From assembly GCF_014529535.1 (NCBI RefSeq), contig NW_023504022.1, forward strand, positions 4,212,986 to 4,276,985: 64,000 bases of DNA. The letters run 5' to 3'. Made by a program: the position numbers and the translations under genes. This document shows, piece by piece, positions 19,866 through 32,400 of this stretch. Under the pieces are notes generated by a model, which was given only the letters and a program-made list of their open reading frames with translations, was not told the origin of the DNA and searched no databases. How positions within the stretch are numbered: position 1 is the first letter of the stretch; each line of letters starts with the position of its first letter. This stretch comes from Bradysia coprophila (lineage: Eukaryota > Arthropoda > Insecta > Diptera > Sciaridae).

Positions 19866-20003
19866 TACCGGACTGGCTCGAAAAAGCCCATCGGGGACTC
19901 CATGCGACTCAATTTAAAAAGGCCCACAAATTAAAAATTCTCATACAAAAATCCAAAAGGCCCATCGGGAATCCCCCGCAGTCACCGTATGGCCAGTCCG
20001 GGT
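19866..20003. mobile_element. Short MITE-like element
   Basis: CCGGACTGGC (about 19868) and GGCCAGTCCGG (19991-20001) are inverted. AAGCCCATCGGG-like and AGGCCCATCGGG sequences repeat within the ~140-bp interior. No coding. Confidence 0.5.
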
Positions 20004-21479
20004 CTGACTAGCAATGAAGGTGTATCCCAGCCGGCATCAAAATCCATTAACATTTTGCGATTTCTAACCACCTTAAACCTATATATCGGAAAACACCGAA
20101 GACTCATTGAGCAAATCAACGATGTCGACTATAATCTTGAAAAAAAAAAAAACTGTCGGCTGTGATTTATGGATAAACTCTCTTAAATCGTCCAGGCTCG
20201 ATTAACTCTAAGAAAATGTATTTGTGTAACAATTAGCGTTCAACAGGTATACAAAAAGTTTTAATGTTAGATTCATGGTGGAACAAGAGACGCTACAATA
20301 AAATGAAACTATAAATAAGTCAATGCCGCAGCTGCAAAGCAACTTATTCGTCTGATAGACTCAAAATTATAACACTAGGAAATGGATCTGTCGATATCGA
20401 TTGAAGCTCCATGGTTATGCTCAGACCCTAGTCTTTGTTTCAAGTCGTTAGCTAGGTTTTATAGAAAAAAAAAATTGAATAAATTGTACGTAACCATCGT
20501 GCTCAGCTCATACGCATCTTAGGCAGATATATAGGGATATATTGCAAGTAGACGTAGTCAATCTCATTTACATGTACTTGTTGGTATATAGATTGTCGAT
20601 ACTTGCGTGTATATACGTATATATATATGCGCTTATAGATACTTATATTCACCTATATAGAACCTAACCTCCATAGATTACTGTACACTTTTAATATTGT
20701 AGTTGTGCTCTTTTTTTTTCATATCAAACATTCGTCTGATTTTGACTGTATGCTGCTCATCGTTATATTTTACTTTATTTTTAATTTTTTTTTCAGTTCG
20801 TTTTTTTTCTTCTTATTATGTTATTTTGGTTTTGTACCTATGAATATTGTACTACACATACAATTTCATTCGTTTCATACTTCTTCTTTTTTTTCGTTCA
20901 TCGTAACGAAACGTTTGTGTGTGCGGGGTGATAAGTATTTTGCATCACAGCACAGAGTACGAATAGAATTTTATTGAAAATTTTAGGCAAGTGAAAGAAA
21001 GAGAGAAAAAAGAGGAAAAAAATATATTCGGCTTGGATGATTTGGCTGCATGCATACGATATTGTACATACATTTGTTTTGTATATGTGTTGTTTGGATG
21101 TGTTCTGTTCAGTGGAAGGTAATGTCAGGGCCGTACAACGGAACCTTTCATTACCATTTTCATATTTTTACCTTTTGAGCGAACCTTTCTGCAGTGTGAC
21201 ATCGATTGATGGATTCTAGGAGTCTTTAATCGTGAAAACATTTTCACGAATTTACATACTCTACTAGGTACTGAAAGAACACGTGAAGACAAGACACCCC
21301 TTGATCCCGAAACATCCACTGAAATATTCAAATTTTGGTGTCAGTTCTTTCAGAATCGAGCCGAAGTCTAGTCTTAATTTATGTGCTACTGTTTCTTAGC
21401 TTTGAAAGGTATTGGATTTGCTGAGACCCTATTTTCAATGTAGGTCACGCAAATCGCCATTTTATTAGATGCGCGGAAA

Positions 21480-21730
21480 CACATTTTCCGTGCAAACAAA
21501 TTCACCAAAATCGAATTTTGTGGCGTTGCCAAATTCAAGTGACAAATCTCGTAAAAATTGTCCAACAACACCGGGAGCATACTGTACCTTTTCCATGCAA
21601 ACAAATTCACCAAAATCGAATTTTGTGGCGTTGCCCAATTCAAGTGACAAATCTCGTAAAAATTGTCCAACAACACCGGGAGCATACTGTACCTTTTCCA
21701 TGCAAACAAATTCACCAAAATCGAATTTGT
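21480..21730. repeat. 105-bp tandem repeat, about 2.3 copies
   Basis: TGCAAACAAATTCACC recurs at 21491, 21596 and 21701, an exact 105-bp period. Because 105 is a multiple of three, several frames on both strands stay open and repeat the same peptide. No frame has splice context or protein-like composition, so coding is unlikely. Confidence 0.8.
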
Positions 21731-23413
21731 ATGACGTGGTGAATTTTAAGAAAGTGGGTTGTCACTCGCGTATCATAATTTGCGTGACCTCCCTAAAGTT
21801 TACAGAAGGCAAGCTTATGACTTATTATCGGGTCTATTACTTCCATCGATCAAAATGTTTTTAATCGGTTGGTTTCCAATCTTGTACTTCAATTTCTTTA
21901 ACATTTTTTTTTATATAAAGGACCATTTTACACAGAGCTAGCCATTGTTTTTTCATTATTTTTGTCGTCGTTATCGATAACAGATGAATATGTATGAGAC
22001 AGATTAACATCAGCTAAACAGTACATTGGCTTTCAATTTGCAACCATTTTCGTTTGTTATAAGTACGGTATTTAAAACCAAATATCATCAATGAAAAAGC
22101 AATGCCCAGTTCGACTCATTCAACGAGTTTTGTGTCATTATCAAAATGCGCATAACTACATGGATATTCATACCGTCTCTTCAATTATTCTCGTTCATAT
22201 ATACAACACACCAATACAACGACAAATAGATAGGTTAGGAAACAAGTATATATAGACACTGAGTGGAATACATATGTAGAAAAACACATACTAAACACAT
22301 ACAAAACTAGGTTGACTGTACGCGCGTTCATGAAATTTCACTGGTAGTACTCAGGGACCGACAGCGACGTTCTGTGTATAACATTTTCTCAATATATTTG
22401 ATTATTTTCATAAAATTATATTTCCGAAAAGAATTGAAGTGAATCAAAAAAAAACAACACACACACCGAATACATGTACCGTAGGACATCGAAAATTGTT
22501 ACCAACCATGAGTTTAGTTACATGAAAAGTGCGTCGAAAGGGAAATAATTCGTTCCGATTATGAACTATTTACCGATAATTATGTTAAAACAATGTATCT
22601 ATTGTTGTTATCGTGGTATTTGCGAAGAAATCTTTGATTTTCGGTCGAACATTGAATGAATGAAATTCGAAATTTAAAAAAAATAAGTCAACGAGGTGTT
22701 TGTGATTAACTTTTTATTTTAATTTTACTTTTTGTTTTAACACCATTTTTTCCGTGTAAAAAAAAAGAAACGTCGGTAAGGTGTACCACCAGACACAATA
22801 ATATCATCAATGCAACCAATTCAGAACTCAAAGAAAAGAAAACTGTGCGTTCGGACGATATTGTATTGAAACCCAAAAATAAGTTTCGAATAAAACATAA
22901 TAAGAAAACCGCAACGCTGAGAATATCACAATTTTTCCGATATTTTTTTTCTTCTTTTTTTTTGGTTACCCGAACTTCAAATTTCCGTTTGTTTACTTGC
23001 ATCACCATTTTTGTCCAAAAAAAAAGTTCAGTGTGACACCACCACTTCGGAGTGAAAAGTTTATAAAATAGATTTCGCAGCGATTAAACATTCCAAAAAG
23101 TGGTCTTTGCTGCAAGATTTCATGTCTGTATCCATCAATAGTAAACAATTTATTTATTCGCAATATTCGGATTCAGACTGGGAGGACATGTGCTTATGTG
23201 GAAAGTAATATATAATTCAAGTGTGTGGACTAAACGCAGAAAAATTATCCAACGAAAAAAAGAAGAAGTTTTTATTGGACACCGTGTTTCATTAGATTTT
23301 AACGTTCCGACAGTGTCACTACTTAACTACTAGTGTCATTTTTTTTGTGTGTTTTAAGTCTTAAGATTGAAATTAGAAATATTTGTTTTGTACAAAATTG
23401 TTAATAATCACAA

Positions 23414-26400
23414 ATGATGTATGGAAAAACAAAAAATGCAACAGTGCCGTCAGATGCTCAAGCAAGAGAAAAGTAAGTTTGAGAAGATTTCTTTTCCTTT
23501 TTTAATATTAAAATCAAATGAATGGAAAGGTGAACAACAGTAATCCGTTCATATGTACCTAATTGAACAGGTAATAGCGGCGTTGTGATCAAAAAAGAAT
23601 TTCTCTCACGACACCTTCAATGCTAAAATTTCTGTACGAATATACATTTTTGTGTATTGTTTGGTTAAGCCATCAGCTATACACTCCGGTGTATAGGTAA
23701 ACAGAAAGTATGAAATCGGCTATACCTGTTTCAGACTTTGTTGTAGTACCGAATACTGCCGGTAGACCGGGGAAGGGGTGCATAGGTTTGGAGAGAAAAA
23801 TGCTATATTTGGGACAGATTTTCATGGAATTTTTTTTTCGGATAGCCTACGTATGTCCAGAGTCATAATAAACATAATAAGTACTTTTGATCATGAAATT
23901 TGCTTCGTGAATATTTCAATAAGAGTCTGCTTGCACCCACAATTTTTGTGTGTGTTTACACCACCTACCAGAAACGACATAAGCGTTTTATAGCACATTT
24001 CGTTGTATATAAGACACACTTGCCACGACTAGTCTTGTCGTCGTTGTCGATAGTAGATGGTTAGTCGTTTTTAAATGGGTAACTTATTGTTTACTGTCAA
24101 CCAGCTACCAAACTTTTCCATATTCACTTCTGAGCAAACGTGGATTTCGGCGTCTTCGATTTTTTTTTTCATTGTTTACGACGATGTGCAACGTTGTCTT
24201 TCGTGAAGATTCTATGAGCCGCTAGAGTTATGCTGTAGTTATTCTGATAAGGTCTGAACTCGACCTTCTACAGTTTTCTGTGAGAAGGTGGTTGTGTCAC
24301 CATAAAACTTCCAAATCAACACTGACAGTCAAATGAAAAAGAAATTTGTTTAAAAATACCTTAAAAACATTCGTATGACCCTTGCTGGTGAAAAGCGAAA
24401 CAATACTCCCCGTTCTCAAATTGGTCGTACACAATTTTCATGCGCACAACAATAAAACAGTAAACACCGTTAATTTCAATTGTGTAATCGTAGGTCTAAC
24501 AGAAATATTCTTTTCCACTTTTTTTTTTGCTGTTATACCATACACATGAGATCAATTTATTGCATTCGTTGTAGTACATCTAAACGTTCATAGAACAACT
24601 AGGTATATTTCGCATCGTCAAAGCCATTAAACATTCAAAACTGTGTTTTGCACGAAATCGATTCATTCGTTAGATAGTTGACAAGAAGAATTTTGTAAAA
24701 TTCTGTGAAAAATTCATCGTCAAGAGACATTAGAGGGTTTACAGTTTTGAAAGCTCCTACTACCCATATTAGACTGCCACGAATCTTTGTAACTTTATTT
24801 GCACAGAATGAAGAACTTCATTTCGTCTTGATGGCTAAAAGAACCCATCTCATTCACCGTACCCTGATCCTTGACACTTTATAATCAGCGCACTCCGAAA
24901 CAGGCACAAGAACAGTAGTCAGAATTTTTCAAATAAATTTAGTTTTTTGTGTTGGTATACTGCGGTGACCAAAGTTAGAGACTTTTTGACCATTAAAAAA
25001 TCTGTTTGTTCTTGGAGTGCGTTGTTACAATAACTTTACAGTTTTCGGTTCATAACTATCGTCGTTGGTTATCTCACACTATTTTCGCGATGAAGCACAT
25101 AGTTCATAGTCCATAGTCGTTCACCCTGACTTTAACGTACAACAATTCGTTGTACCAATCAACCCACTCCAAGAACAGGCACAAGAACAGAATTGAAATA
25201 AAAGGCCTCCACGATGATGTAGTAGTCCAAAATTCTCATATAAATTCAGTTTTTTATGTTGGCTATATGCCACTGCGTTCAATCAATAATAATAGAAAGG
25301 CCAGCGCCAGGTTTTTTTACGTTACGATTTAGCAACGGACTAAATGCAACAGTAGAACTCACCCACAGCGCGAGACTAAAAACTTCGAAAAGACTCTTGA
25401 TAAGATTTGAAAAGAACAAACTAAAAAGGTGAAATGCCTACCAAGAGGTACTGAAAGTGGCTGAAATGCCTATAAATTTAAGAAGCTGAAATGCCTATTA
25501 CTGGAAGCAACTTAAGCTGCAAAGACTAAACTCTTAAGAAATCACAGTCAAAACGTTTACAAAAAATAAAATACAAAAAAATGAAACAGGCAAACAAGAA
25601 TTCACAGGTCTACAAAAGGTTTCTTCCAAGGCCGTTCAAAATGTCAATCGTCATCCACAGAGAAGTCAACACAACCTCACTTTGAAGTTTTAACGAACAA
25701 ATTTGTTTAAGTTGCGAGAATGTTTGCTTCTGTGGATGACGGTCGGTTGTTTTCGGCCTGTCAAAATTCGTTTTTACCGTACCATGGAAGAAACCTATAT
25801 GAATGAGAGATATATACGACATGTAGAAGAAAAACGTAGGCTAAAATTTTATGTGTTGGTAGTACCGAATTTGAGCTAGTTAGCTGTCAAAATTGTATGA
25901 GACGATGGTGTAGCGATGCTACAAAGTCTCATACATTTTGACAGCTATTTGAGCTAGTTAGCTGTCAAAATTGTATGAGACGATGGTGTAGCGATGCTAC
26001 AAAGTCTCATACATTTTGACAGCTATCTAGCTCAAATTCGGTACCAACACAGGTTTTTTTGTTCCACTAATATTCAACTTTGTCGTATATATCACTCTTT
26101 CATATAGACCTTTTAAGTTGATAAAAAGACTTGATGGTCTGGAGGGATGAATTGACAGCTGACAGCTGCAATCGGTTTGCTTTTCATTGATTGTGTTCAC
26201 TTTCGTTGAATAAAAGTGAAAAGTGAAAGATAGTGACCAAAAGCGAACCGATCACAGCTGTCAACTGTCAATTCATCCCTCCAGACCATCAAGTCTTTTT
26301 TTCAACTTAAAAGGTCTATATGGTTCCATACAAAATAAGAGACCAAAAAATGACCGTTAAAAAATCTTGTGCCTGTTATTGGAGTGCGTTGTAGCAATGT

Positions 26401-29400
26401 AATTCATCCGAAGAAAATTCTGTGCACGGTAATTCGGGTATGAATTGTGCACGTTGTGCATAGTCTAAAAAACCAAGTTGATTCCGATCGTCCTTAACTG
26501 ACTACTATTTTAGTTTTTCGTTGTTCTGATTCTACTTTCAATTTCAATTTCTTGATTTGAGTGAGCAAAATTTGACCCATTCCTTTCTTAAGTTTCTTCA
26601 GTCTATTTTTTAGGTTTTTTAAGAACCTTTGTGCAGGAATATGAATTGCTGGTATAACTCTTCTTAAAAATGTAATTATTCGTAAGTAGGTCAAAAGATT
26701 TCATGAATTTTCATCGTTCAATATTATTCCGAAATATTGTCAAGTCAGCGTTAGTCGAGCAGCCGGTAAAAAATTAGCTTCTAATAACAGACTATCGGTT
26801 TTGTGGACACAAATATGTACAATGAATGTTTGAATTTTGCATAACAGCATTTTCATGTCTCACAATGATAAAAATGTGTGTCGGAATCGGATGCTAATTT
26901 TTATTGACTTTTATAAAAAAATGTAGAAAAAATTGAGATGTTGCGACAGTTCCCGCTGTTTTACATCGTATGAACATCAGAACTCTTTCCATTCAAACTC
27001 AACCACTTCAAATTTGTTTGAGATTATAAATCCACAGAAACTTACTAAAGTAACCTTTGTGGCCTGTTTCAATGCACTTCAAGCAAAAGTGCTTCGAGTG
27101 ACAGCTGCCAAATGGAGCACTATTTTGTATAAAAAAATTTCCAGATTTTTTGACGGTATGTGATAATCTGGCACACGGTGCCAAAAGAACGCACTTTTAA
27201 ACTACGTAAAAGGTGAACTCGCACACGCAAGCTTATTGCTGCAAATGCTTTTTAGCCATGTAATCGACTTAATGACTCCTTTTACAAAATTTTGGTATCG
27301 AAAAATTGTGTGCGAGTTCACCTTTTACGTAGTTGAAAAATGCGTTATTTTAGCACCATGTGCCAAATTACCCCACGCCTTTTTTGACATTGCCCGAAAT
27401 TTGTTCGATTCACTGTTCCGTTTCAGTACCCTATTTAGAGTAAGTACCACTCGTGCTTGAAGTGCGTTGACTGTTGCAACAGTGACAGTGACAGTTGCAA
27501 AGAGAAACAAAACTCTTGTTTGCCCCGTGGGCGAAACAAGGGGTGAGAAAATAAAGATTTTCTCATCTGATCTGTCATCAGATAGAGAGCGTCAACAAAA
27601 CACCATCTTCTCACTGCATTTGTGTGAAGAAATAGTTATTTATTTTATCTGTGGTAGACGGTAGATGTTAGGCAATGTCACGAGCTGTAGTTCGGACAAG
27701 TATGGTTGCTACGTGTGACGTGCACAACGTATACAAACATAGGAGGGGTCTTTTGGGTTGATCAACTTCCGCAAGGTTTTACCGTAGCAATTTTCCTAGA
27801 TATTTGGAACCGAATTTTCTAAATTGCCCACGCGAATAGTTTTATCGCCTTTTACTGGTTTACTGATTTCGTTCGTTATTTTCTTCACAGATTGGCACTG
27901 TACGTCTATGAATACCTTTTACACGTGGGGGCAACGAAAGCAGCACAAACATTTTTGTCAGAAGTAAGTCGGACGATCGATTTTGTTTCATTTACTTACC
28001 GATAACATTTCGCATCTTTCCCTCGCAGATACGATGGGAGAAAAACATAACACTAGGTGAACCTCCGGGATTTCTACATTCCTGGTGGTGGTAAGTGATC
28101 AAGATTCGATGATAGTCCGGACAGAGTTGTGATGAACCATTTTTTTTCGCAGTGTATTTTGGGACTTATACTGTGCTGCTCCTGAACGACGGGATCAGTG
28201 TGATCATTCATCCGAGGCCAAAGCATTTCATGATTATGTATGTTGTCGCTTGTCGTACGGTAGTTTCCACCACTAATGTCGTTACATTTTTAGGGCTTTG
28301 TTAGTTCAGGATATGGCGTGAATGGACTTGGTGGACACGTAAGTATTGATGACCTGTTACTGATTGTCTAAAGTTTCGTAAATTAACAAATTTTCCAAAT
28401 CAACAGAACACTGGTCCAGCACCAAGTCCGTTGGGACAAATACCGCCGAATGAGGGTGGTATGCCTGGTGGACCAATGGCGCCAAATTTCTTTCCAGTAA
28501 GTGTTTCTGTTTGTCGATCCGTTTTCTATCTGTAATTTTATTTCGGGTTTGGTTGATGTGTAATATCCGTGGTATTTGACGATTTGTTTGTGTTAATTTT
28601 CTGTAACATTTTCTTCAGTGGTCGGCCAATGTTATTCAATTTATGTAAAAAGTGTGTGGTCACATTTGACCGAATCAAAAACAAAATTTCATTCACACCA
28701 ACACTAACACATCACACACACACATATGCACCATATGCCATTACATTTTCACTCAATCCTTACGTGTAAATGTATTGTAAATCATTCCTCATCTTTCATA
28801 CAGACCTTCTTAGACCCTGGACACTATTATTGCATCCCAAATCGTCTCCGAATCTGTCTGTACAAAAATCCTAAAAGTTTTATTTGAGAACTTGCTGTGT
28901 GGAAGTACTGCCGTTTGCTGCACTGAGTCACTGTCATATCAGTGATATTAGTGGTTAAATAGACGTTGCTTTATGCTAACAATTGCACAGTCTTGAGATT
29001 ATGCTTTTTTGGTGGGAGTTAGGGTATAACCAAAATTGCTTAACAGTCTCACCAGTGCGCTCTATGAGAAAGTAGGACTGCTTATAAGTCTAGCCATTAT
29101 GGCAGAATCTGTGCACTTGGTCTTCCTTTTTCAACGATTCGATCAAATTCCAATCGAATCTTTGATCACGAATAAATTCCTCTTCTCTGATTAATCAAAA
29201 ACTGTATTTCTTGCTTCTTCGTTAACATCCGGCACTCTCGTTTAGAATCGTCTTCGCGGTTGCCTGTAGGAACTGTTCGTATTTTAGTTGAATTTCTTTT
29301 ATTTTAAAAAAAATTTTAATTTCTTTTTTGGATTTAATTATTTTTTAGCTTGTTTTTCGTTCTTTCCTTTAGTTTTTGTTTTTGTACATTTGTGTTTCAG

Positions 29401-32400
29401 AATTCCACAATGCGACCATCACCGCCAACACATCCAACTAGCCAGCAGTCCCCTCATCCTCAGCCTCCACCCTCACATAATCAAATGATGTCGGTTCAGG
29501 TTAGTAAGCATAAAGGGATTAGCACTGAGCAGAAAATTGAAAATCCTGAGGGTCTGGGTGTTCGATGACAATAATGTTTCTTCTGTTGCGTCACTTTTGT
29601 TCAATTTATTATTTAGAACGAGTCAGTTGTTCATTTTTCGTTAATTTATTATTGTTTCTTCTAAGCCAGATAGTTCCCGAGATATTGACGGTTCTTAGGG
29701 TACTGTATCAATGACGAACATTAAATGTAGGAAGCAAATCATTGAGTCCTTTATCATATTTTTGTGCCTCAGGTGGGGTGCTTTTTGTGATCAAATACTG
29801 AATGTAACGAAGAAACTTGTAGATTTAACAATGTTGGGACATGTAGAAACTACACCCTTATGTGTTGCATAAGATTTTCTAGTTATACTAGGAAATATCA
29901 ATTGTGATCCGGATAAGACTCAACATTTGAATGGACCGAACATCAGTAGTTATGGGGCTATGCAATAATTAATGGGTACAAAAATGAGGCAAAGAAGTGA
30001 AGAAGTTTACCGACCTTCGAGGGCTTAGAGGGCGGAAAAATGTGTTTTTGTAGAATTGCAGTTCTGAGAAGAGCTGTAACTTCTGAGTAGTTGTAACTCG
30101 TAAAACGCGTGTTACGATCGCAAACCATCACTTTAAATACTCGTTGTCACTATGTTAACTGCATCTCTGCGTTTTCTTAAATCGGGAGATGGGGTCAAAA
30201 TGGGCTATGCCGGAAATTGGAAGCGATAGAGCTTCCACAAAAACTTTGGATTTCATTAGTGCATGTCTCGTTCGGATATAAATGTTTCTGTCACACCAAA
30301 ATATCATAACAATTTTTGGATTCTAAAACTGTGTCGTTTCCACCATTCAAAAAGCGAATGCACCAAATTGATTTGTCGTCATCGTACCAAAACAAATTGT
30401 TCATTGTTCTCATCAATGTTTTTTTTCTAAAATATTTAATTCAACAGCCGTTTATGGGTGCGCCTAGATATCCATCTGGGCCACGGCCTGGTGTCCGGAT
30501 GCCACAAGGAATTGGCAATGATTTCAACGGAGTGAGTCTAAAAAAAAAAACAATTTGGAAATGATTTCATTTTCGGTTTCCCAATGTCATTTTGTGTCAC
30601 TGGCAGAGAGAGGAAAAGTCTCTGAGATTTCGATAGACTTGATCGATCGAGTGAACGATTGACATTTTGAAACTTTAGAAATTTTGGCTTTTGATTTTGG
30701 AAAGATATAATTCCTTGTAATTAACACTTTTTTCTTGTAAATAATCATTTCACTAATTTAATAGTAAATCCAGTTCTACTTTAACTAAGCTCTTGATCTT
30801 TTTCAATGGAAAATTATTTTTGTTAACGAAATACAAATTTCTTCTAGCCTCCCGGACAAGCTATGATGCCAAATAGTATGGATCCTTCCAGAGGAGGTAA
30901 ATAAGAATCCATTTGACGAGGGGAAAAACCACTAGACGAAAGTCTGATTCGCTAATACGAATTTGTACATATTAATTTAAAAGTGAAAATTTTAAAAGAG
31001 AAACTAACAGACTTCCAGAAAGACTGTTCAAATTCGATAACTTTCCATATTTATTTCCAGAAATTTGATTGGCGTGTCACACTAATTTCAGTAGTGATCT
31101 TCCCCTCGCAAACTTTATTTTTAAGTTCTTTATAGCTAACAATTTTGTTGAAGAAATCAAATTTGTTTTTTTTTTGATGAAAAACTTAATTAATTAAAAC
31201 AAAAATATTTTTTTTATTAATATAGGTGAAGCTGGAGATTTTGTAGCATGGCAAGGTAGGCAATTAAATGTCGCTTGTCAGCTACTTATTTATTTTCGTT
31301 ATTTTTTTTGTTGTTGTTCCTAATTTTTTTATTTTTCTATTTTATGCTTCTAAAATAAAAATTTGTTAATTTAAACAAATTCTGTAATTTTTTCCAACTC
31401 TTTTTTTTATGTTGTAGCTGTAAATGACCAAACAAATCGCCAAACATTTTCATTTTCTGGCAATTTTTATTTTGTTCATTTTGTTAATAACAAGTTCGCA
31501 CAAATTACACACACACCCACACACATTCATAAAGAACACAAACTCAGATAAAGAAAATCATAAACGAACCCCGAAAATGGAAAACTTTTTTTTTTGTAAT
31601 TTATTTCGACTACATACGTGGAAGAACAGCAGTAAGTTATCAATTCCAATGAAATCCGGAACGGAAGGAACTCAATGCCAGCCACAATATCATGTGACGT
31701 CCTTTTCATGCCAAAGTTTTACAAAAACAGTTTGTACTTAGCCTACATGAAGGCGTTGAAATAATCCAATTTCGGTAATTACGTTCTGCCGGCATCCTTT
31801 TCTCCTTCACAAACGTTCGCCCTTTTTATTCAGATCGAACTTACTTTTACAATTATTGTTTTACATTCTTCAAAAATATTTTCTTTACCGCGTACAGTCG
31901 ACGTCTGTAAAAGTTTGACGTGAATTTGCTTCAGCTGGTTTTCAACTGGTCAACAAACAACAACTGATCATACGGCCTTATACGGGTGAAATAGTAGCAT
32001 ACGCGCTCGTATAAGTGGTAAGATCGTATGAACAGTTTTGGTTGTATGAGTGGACGAGCTGATAAACAGCTGACGCAAATTCATGTCAAAATTTCACTGA
32101 CATTTGCTGTAATTTAAAATAAATTTCATGAAAGCTATAGTTCAGCTTTCCTGCAAGTACTTGCACTGCTCCATTTTATCAAACATTACCATTCGCTAAG
32201 ACGTCAACCAGTGTAACTATCGAATCTTTTGTGCCCTTTATTCCTTCATATTATACATGATGGCATTGCTCTTTAGCCTTGCTTCAGTTTTGTAAATTAA
32301 CGAATCTCGACGCAATAACCGATTCGGTGCATTGTTCTAGATAACTTACTGCGATCCAAAAGTGTGACCCAGAATTGTAAATTCATCTCGATTTCGAAAA

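Larger units (their letters stand above)
18600..23413. other. Gap between SRPK and Ssdp, no convincing gene
   Basis: It should hold the SRPK 5' region (leftward) and the Ssdp promoter and 5' UTR (rightward, toward 23414). The two genes are divergent. A 145-codon ORF at 18257-18694 (-) starting MNENFFEISCG overlaps the SRPK exon in another frame and has no independent support. Contents otherwise are the repeats listed separately, TATATA-rich sequence near 20520-20690 and poly-T tracts. Confidence 0.5.
25159..26391. mobile_element. MITE, AACGCACTCC family, copy 2, expanded by nested insertions
   Basis: Left end CAACCCACTCCAAGAACAGG and right end CCTGTTATTGGAGTGCGTTG are inverted. Flanks TACCAAT and TAGCAAT could be a 7-bp target-site duplication with one change. 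The ends match copy 1, so the ~1.1 kb between them includes later insertions, among them the elements at 25852-26052 and 26101-26322. Confidence 0.6.
23473..27890 (+). other. Ssdp intron 1, MITE-rich
   Basis: A 4.4-kb intron between GTAAGT (23473) and CTTCACAG (27890). No other coding region is seen. It carries at least five inverted-repeat elements (separate entries), which account for most of 24888-27469. Confidence 0.8.
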
